NCBI GenBank assembly: GCA_027422505.1
Contig: JAPQWV010000017.1
Span: 21,283,501-21,347,500 of the forward strand
Source of the DNA: Craterostigma plantagineum
Lineage: Eukaryota > Streptophyta > Magnoliopsida > Lamiales > Linderniaceae
DNA: 64,000 nt
Direction: 5' to 3'
Shown here: positions 57,439 to 64,000 of the stretch, piece after piece
Layout: every line of letters begins with the position of its first letter
Numbering within the stretch: position 1 is the first letter of the stretch
Translations under genes and position numbers: made by a program
Notes under the pieces: generated by a model
Database searches by the model: none
Told to the model about the DNA's origin: nothing
The model's input: only the letters and a program-made list of their open reading frames with translations

Positions 57439-60400
57439 TGTTAATATTGAGACACCGACACTGGCAATGTTGGGGTAAAATTCTATTCAAAGTTAGTGGG
57501 AGTTAGTGGAAGTTAGTGGGAGTTACCAAGTCGTTTGAGAAGTTTCCCCAAAGTCGACGACATATAAAAGGGGACTTCACTTAACCGTTTGAAGAACAAC
57601 GAATGAGGACGAGATTTTCAGAGCGAGTTTGAGCGATCATCTTTAGAAACGAGAGTTTTCTTTTAGCCTAGTTTTCCAAAGGGCGAAAGACTTTGTAGTT
57701 TGCAGAATCGTGTGATTCGTAGGTCTTGCTAGACTTTGTTTTACTATCCTTTTTTATAGTTTGTAATCCATCTTTACAGCGGAGTTTTCGCCATGAGGCA
57801 CGCAGCAAGTTATTTGACTTGCTGCACAAAATCACTTCTCGTGTTCGTTTCATTTCGTCACCAAGTAATTACTATTTTCGCTGTGCATTTGAAAGTGAGA
57901 TTGAGTGTTAGCCAAACATTGTATCCAACATCAGTATATTACTTAGTGTTTTTACATCCATTCGTGACGGGACCAACTTCAAAGTGGTATCAGAGCCCAC
58001 GCTTGACGTTACTAAACGCTGAAAATCCTCTACAATGGATGTTACGAGTTCAAATTACATCGGCAAAGTTCCTGTGTTAGATGGCACCAACTATGCGTAT
58101 TGGAAGGTTCGTGTTCGGCAGTGTATCAAGTCCATCGATGTGCGAGCGTGGGAAGCTGTACTCAACGGCTATACCCCACCTCGAACAGCCCCTGACGCCG
58201 ATGGAGAAGTCTTTGACAAGCCGGTTGGAGAGTGGACAGTCCCTGAACGAAGAACTGCCGGGTTCAACGACAAAGCACTTAACGCCATCTTTCTCATCCG
58301 TGGACATCTTCATGTTCAAGATCATCCAGAATTGTATGAGTGCAAAGAACGCGTGGGATCTACTTCAGAGGTACTGCGAAGGTGATGCTAGTGTGAGGGA
58401 AACGAAATTGCGACTTCTTCTCAATCAGCTCGAGAACATAAGAATGAAGGAAGATGAGGACATCACCACCTATTTCGGGAAGCTTCTGCCGATCTCAAAC
58501 GAGTGCGCCAGCCTAGGAGATCCGATCGCAAATAAGGTATTAATCTCCAAAGCTATTCGTACACTAAATGAAAAATTTAATGTGAAGGTAGCGATGGTCG
58601 AAGAAGCACACAACTTCGCTAGTATGGAGTTCAATACATTGATGAACATTATGAACACGAGACTAATCTCGAAGTATAAAAGAGGGCTTCGCGCGGTAAA
58701 AGCCTCGCTCTAGTCAGCCAGCCAACCGAGGAGCCAACAGAGATTGACCCCAACAACGAGGATGACATGGCCATGTTCGTGAAGAAATTTGCAGAGTTCT
58801 TCCAGAAGAGGAATGTTGAGAAAAATGTTGGCCCAACATTCAGGGCCAGAAGGTCAAAGCTGAACCTTCTTCTGCTCCTCTGTTCATCAAACGCAAACCA
58901 GATGCATCAACTATGACTCTGTTAGATGCTATGAATGTCAATGATGGGGCCATTTTGCCAACGAGTGTGCTAATACTCTCGCAAGCGTGGAAAGGCTATG
59001 TGGATCGATCTGTCTGACGATGAATATGATGAGTCATGCCAAAAGGAAACCAAACAATCATCCGTTACAATTCAGTCCTTCTCAGGAAGACGAAGAAAAT
59101 CATCAAATCGGGTTCACTGCGGTAACTGATGTTGAGCCAACATCTGACTCAACATCTGAAAAACATATTATTTTTTATTATGATGATTCAAACTGTTTTG
59201 ATGGGTATTTGAGTTTTGATGATGCAGAGCCAGAAACAGATTGTTGCAGAGAAGTTCAGGTGAACGAAGCACTTAAGCTGCTGTCCGCACAATATGAAAT
59301 AGAGAAGGCGAAAAATTCGCAACTCAAAGCAGCTGTAAAAATGCTGACCGATGAGAATGAGAAGCATGAAAAGTTAATCGAAAGCTTGGTGAAAGGAATG
59401 AACAAGATGGAAGCCGTACTGACACGGAAGGACAAGGAGATCGACAAGCTCCAAAAGCGAGTCGACGAAGCCGATGAGACGTTTACGAAGTTGAACAAGG
59501 GTAAATCTACCCTTATGAGGTATTGTCTCTAGGTATTTATGATAAGAAAGGTCTATGATTTAATTCTCAGCCTGCTTGTGATGTTCTAAAACCCATGACC
59601 CATGTTCAGCCTGAGATAGTATTTGTGAAGGAGAAATCTCATGCCTCGCGTAATGTTTGTGAGACTTTAGCTGCGAATACTAGTCCTTAGCATGTTACCA
59701 CTAAGAGTAAGGATAGCTCATATATTTACCATCATTGTAAGCAAACTGGTCATTTAAAACAATTTTGTTGGAAATTTAAGAGAGAGATTTCTGCAAAGAA
59801 ATCGATGTCGGCTGAAATATCATCCAACATCCCACTCAACATTGAGAAAGCAGTCTTGAAAGGAATGTCTGGAGAATGCTCAGCTGGCTTATTCAAGTTC
59901 TAGTAAACAGAATGCTGTTTTGTCGTCTAAGAAAGTTTGGCTCGAGAAATCTGTCGAATCGTGTGTTCTTTAGACATGGTACTAAAAAGACCGTGTATGA
60001 GTTGTTGAATGGGAAAAAGCCTACTGTTAAGTACTTTCATGTCTTTGGCTACTTTTGTTACATGTTGAATGATCGTGAGTATTTGACCAAGTTCGATTCG
60101 AAAAGTGATAAGTCCATCTTCCTAGGATACTCGTCTAACAGTCGCGCATATCGTGTGTATAACTTGCGCTTGAAGTCCGTTCAGGAGTCAGTGAATATTG
60201 TGTTTGATAATGTTACTGATCTTAGCAAAATCTCCTCAAGTTGATATTTCAGATGTTATACAAGCTGTCGATGAAACAGAGGAGACTGGGGATGACAATG
60301 TTGAGCCAACATTTGACTCAACATCTGTGCCAGAACAGAACACTGAGGCTGGACCCAGTGAAGTGCGACGAGATCCGCCAATTAAGATTCAGAAAGATCA

Positions 60401-61999
60401 TCCCACTAACCTTGTTATTGGAGACGTGAACGAAGGACGGAGAACTAGAGACAAACCACGCAAGGAGTACAAGTCTATGGTAAGAAACGTATGCATGAAT
60501 TCGGTATACGCTGGTATGTTTTAACTGTTCTGTTTCTGAGGTAGAACCTAAGAATGTCCTTGAAGCTCTCAAGGATAATTTTTGGATTAATGCGATGCAA
60601 GAGGAACTCTTGCAGTTCGAGAAAAACCAAGTGTGGTCATTGGTTCCACGGCCGAAGGACACTAATGTCATAGGCACTAAGTGGATATTTAAGAACAATC
60701 TGATGAACTTGGTAGGGTTGTTAGAAACAAGGCACGTTTAGTATCTCAGGGTTGTACGCAAGTAGAAGGCATAGACTTTGATGAGACGTTTGCTCCTGTT
60801 GCTAGGTTAGAATCGACTAGGCTTTTGTTAGCTATAGCATGTTGGCTTAACATCACTTTTACATCAGATGGATGTTAAGGGTGCTTTCTTAAATGGGTAC
60901 ATTGATAAGGAAATCTATGTCGAACAGCCTAAGGGGTTCGAAGACCCTCATTATCCTAACCATGTCTTTAAGTTGCAGAAAGCGCTGTATGGATTGAAGC
61001 AAGCTCCTCGAGCTTGGTACGCACGGTTAGCTACGTTTTTACTTGAGTTTGGATTCACTCGAGGTGAGGCAGACCGTACGCTTTTTGTGAAAAGAGTCGG
61101 TTCTGATCTTTTAATTGCTCAAGTTTACGTAGATGATATTGTTTTTGGCTCAAGCTTACAGTCTATGTTAGATCAGTTCGTGCAGGCGATGAACACCATG
61201 TTCGAGATGAGCATGATTGGAGAGCTAACGTATTTTTTAGGTTTGCAGATTAAGCAGAGCATCGACGGGATCTTTATGTCCCAAGAGAAGTACGCGAAGA
61301 ACACTGTCAAGAAGTTCGGGCTGGACACAACAAAGGTAATGAGAACGCCCATGGGGTCTACACAAAAGGTAAGTAAAAACGATGTTGTGCAGAATGTTGG
61401 CCCAACATTGTATCGATCTATGATTGGCAGCTTATTGTAGTTATCCGCTAGTAGACCGGACATAATGTATTGTGTATGCGTATGTCTAGATATCAGTCTT
61501 AACCTAAAGTGTCTCATCTTAGTGCTGTTAAGTGAATTCTTCGTTATGTGAGTGGATCTTGTAGCCTAGGATTATGGTTCTCCAAAGATACTAACATGAG
61601 TCTTGTAGGCTACAATAATGCTGATTGGGCAGGCGACGAAGATGATCGCAAGAGCCCAAATGGCTGCTGTTTCTTCCTAGGTAATAATCTAGTCACGTGG
61701 TACAGTAAGAAACAAAATTGTGTGTCTTTATTTACTGCTGAGTCTGAGTATGTTGCTGCGGGTAATTGTTGTACGCAGTTTATATGGTTAAATAGCATGT
61801 TGTGTGACTATGGTTTAGAGTGTGAATCTGTTCTCATATATTGTGATAACCTTAATGCCATTAACATCTCTAAGAACCCGATCCAGCATTCACGTACAAA
61901 GCATATAGATATAAGGCATCATTTTCTGAGAGATATGGTAAAAAAAGAGTTAGTCCGCATTGAGCATATAGACACTAAACATCAGTTAGCAGACATATT
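57439..61999 (+). mobile_element. Copia-5, SIRE-like element with one LTR
   Basis: 5' LTR from TGTTAATATTGAGAC at 57439 to about 57975, with TATAAA at 57563-57568 and a short AGTTAGTGGGAG tandem near 57491. The PBS TGGTATCAGAGC is at 57985-57996. Coding remnants run to about 61999, where an unrelated TGTAATACCC sequence begins, so the 3' LTR is absent. The left end abuts the duplicated segment. Confidence 0.85.
58035..61999 (+). pseudogene. Copia-5 gag-pol remnant
   Basis: Gag starts MDVTSSNYIGKVPVLDGTN at 58035 and shifts frame near 58295 (continuing SAKNAWDLLQRYCEGD). A long coiled coil follows (about 59265-59500, LLSAQYEIEKAKNSQLKAAV), usual for SIRE-type gag. A zinc-knuckle-like HCKQTGHLKQFC lies near 59735. 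Protease and the integrase core are missing; the sequence passes to the integrase C-terminus (TVYELLNGKKPTVKYFHVFG, about 59990), then RT (PNHVFKLQKALYGLKQAPRAWY; VYVDDIVFGSS near 61125) and RNase H (TAESEYVAAGNCCTQFIWL; RTKHIDIRHHFLRD), ending at the KHQLADIL codons. Confidence 0.88.
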
Positions 62000-64000
62000 G
62001 TAATACCCGTAAAATTAGTACGGGATTATTTATGTAATGTTCGAAATTAATGAAGATGACTTTCGAACGAAATCGAATTTTCGGGAGCGAGCCGAAATAA
62101 TATTTATTTGGGTCCGAGAGAAATAAAATAATATGGGCCGAGAAGGTTAGAGAGCCCAAGAAATAAAACAGGCCAAAAGAATAATAGAGCCCAACTAAAT
62201 TAGTGAAGGCCCAACTTGGAGTAATTAATTTGTGAAGGAAAAAGGGTCGAAAGTTTTAATGGGCCAAATTAAATGTTGAGATCCACGTGAGTTGAGATAA
62301 CAATAACATTGCGTAAGGCAAGAGGTAAAAACGTTGAGGTGATGCACCTACTTTGAAATTAAAAACCCACCACCTTAACCACCAATCATGAGTAAGCAAG
62401 GTATGAGATTACTTAATGACTAGGGCAAAAACACGTTGGCATCACCTTACCCCTTTTAGTGCTTAGGCTAACAACAATTATTCCTAACCAATTGAGAAAC
62501 GTGAAGAGTGGAAAAGAACAGAAAAAGGAAGAAGAGCCGAATGAAGGAGAAGTGGATTCTTGACAAGCTCTAATCGACTTTCAGCCTAGGAAAATTAACT
62601 TAAACATAGTTAAGAGGTGAGAATCGAATCCTTATAATTTATTAATCTTCTATATACTTAATATATTAAATGCTTTACGTGATTTGGTGGAGTGGCCGAA
62701 TATAGAACATATTACGTGACGAACAAGACGAAGAGCAAACTTCGGCCAGTTCAAGTCCACAACAACCATTTAATTTAGCTTGGAGGATAGGTAGGTGGTA
62801 ATAAACCCCTACAACCCGTAATATTTTCCCGAAAAGTGTTAAAAATCGAATGGAAGGCCATTCGAATTTGAATCTTCAAGTTTCATGATTTTATAAATTT
62901 TTGGAATGTGTTATTACGTGAATTTCGAACTCAATATATGAGTTCTGTATTTTATCTATGCTCTTATATGGTTCTTTGTGATGAATATGTTAGAAATTCT
63001 GGAACAATTTTTAGGGTTTTAATGAAGATGATTTCGATAGAATAGTAAAATTGGGCGATTTGAAGTTTTCGGGCGATTTTGAAATCGCGGGCCTGTGTTT
63101 GAGTGTAAATGGGGCCAAAAGTGATTTTAAAAGAATAGGGATTGGCCGATTTGGGGTTCGGGTCGTGTAATTTTGTCGCGGCCCCAAATGTTTTGCGATG
63201 TGTGAGTGAAAAGTATTTTCGCGGGCCAGAAGTCAGGTTTCGCGGGCTGAAGCATTTCGCGAGCTGTGAGATAGCGCCGGGCCGATTTCGAATTTCGCGG
63301 GCCGATTTGATTTCGCGGGGTGATTCCTGTGAGAGAAATCGGGCGATTCGTGAGATCAAGTCGAGCTTCAGTGTCAAATCGGGTGATTTGCGAAATCGCC
63401 GAAAGCTTTGCGAAATCGGGCGTTGACCTTACTTTCGCGGGTTGACCAGAGTTTCTAACGTAGAATCGGGCGAATCGTGAAATCGGGTGTTGACTCGACT
63501 TTCGCGAGTTGACCAAGTGGGTTTCGGGCGATTTTATATTAGGCTTTGACCGATTTTGGTGTGAGTTGACCACCGAATTTAATTTTGGGCTTTTGCCCTA
63601 TTTCAGGCCCAAACATTTTAAATAAAATGGTTTTAAGCCCAAATCACTTTTAAATAAAATATTTTCGTACTATAACGTATATTGTTCGGTCAACCATATT
63701 TTAAATTATAAATATTATTTTTGGATTTTAAAACCATCGGCCTAGTTTAAATACTATACGATTATGTTATTTCGGGGTATACGTTTCTGATGATTGTTAT
63801 TATATGTGCATTTTCACGACATGGACGTGAGGGGTTGATGTTATACCGTATTTATACGGAGACGCCTTACGGTGTCGGACGAGTGGGGTAGAGTGACCTT
63901 TATTGGTCGTCGAGGTTAGACTCGCGTAGCACCTGGTGGGAGAGGGGGTTTGCGACACCCATCTACTCGGGATTGAGCCACCCGAGGTGCACACCACCGG
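62000..64000 (+). mobile_element. Probable start of a Gypsy-type LTR, runs past the window
   Basis: Begins TGTAATACCCGTAAAATT immediately after the truncated Copia-5 RNase H, a start resembling the TGTAAyACCC ends of plant Gypsy LTRs. It has no coding sequence. 63030-63560 is built of reiterated GATTTCGCGGGCCGATTT-like words. 63830 onwards contains CACCTGGTGGGAGAGGGGG and GGGATTGAGCCACCCGAGG. The right end is not in the window; class is inferred from the terminus only. Confidence 0.45.

Noticed and set aside
59256..59498. Ser/Phe-rich minus-strand open frame
   Set aside because: Antisense of the Copia-5 gag coiled coil.
1..64000. tRNA or rRNA genes
   Set aside because: I saw no cloverleaf with A and B boxes and no rRNA-like block; only tRNA-complementary primer sites in LTR elements.

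Overview
The window reads as nuclear DNA of a flowering plant. It has GT-AG introns in conserved plant positions, plant-type laccases, a plant elicitor-peptide precursor, a SABATH methyltransferase relic, and abundant Copia, hAT, Stowaway and mariner-like elements. The overall character suggests a eudicot, possibly an asterid such as a member of Lamiales, but the species cannot be fixed from sequence alone.

Region 1 (1-21.3 kb) is the gene-bearing part. It holds the 3' exons of a MnmE-type tRNA-modification GTPase (1-753), three same-strand laccase genes (1238-3600, 10447-13113, 14344-16850), a small gene recognised here as a plant elicitor peptide precursor (PROPEP, 5594-5953), and a two-exon Gfo/Idh/MocA oxidoreductase on the minus strand (19032-21315). 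All three laccases splice to uninterrupted proteins of 573, 572 and 563 residues with all copper-ligand motifs. The first two are close paralogues with identical intron layout; the third has lost one intron. Small DNA transposons sit between and inside these genes. They include a mariner-like MITE with a paralogous empty site, a 1.7-kb hAT element carrying a nested retroposon, and two MITEs in the oxidoreductase intron.

Region 2 (22.6-44.6 kb) is a transposon nest around a dead SABATH (salicylate/benzoate-type) methyltransferase gene. Copia-1 sits in its intron 1 and Copia-2 just downstream; an orphan second copy of its exon 1 lies at 34.7 kb. Copia-3 sits in an older Copia relic (Copia-4). 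All three intact-ended elements have paired LTRs and 5-bp target duplications, but damaged gag-pol.

Region 3 (44.6-57.4 kb) holds two related minus-strand LTR-element fragments (E and F). Their internal region codes for a long non-Gag/Pol protein rather than gag-pol. It also holds a 1.3-kb tract full of an exact 8-base motif, and a second copy of the 34.8-43.2 kb segment. Comparing the two segment copies gives a relative order of insertions.

Region 4 (57.4-64 kb) holds a decayed plus-strand SIRE-like Copia (Copia-5), followed by what looks like the start of a Gypsy-type LTR or leader running off the window.

Nothing here is clearly a new multi-gene system. The observations most worth following up are the PROPEP gene with its W-box cluster, the E/F element ORF with a splice acceptor at its ATG, the palindromic tandem units in the Copia-3 LTR, and the dated nest of insertions.
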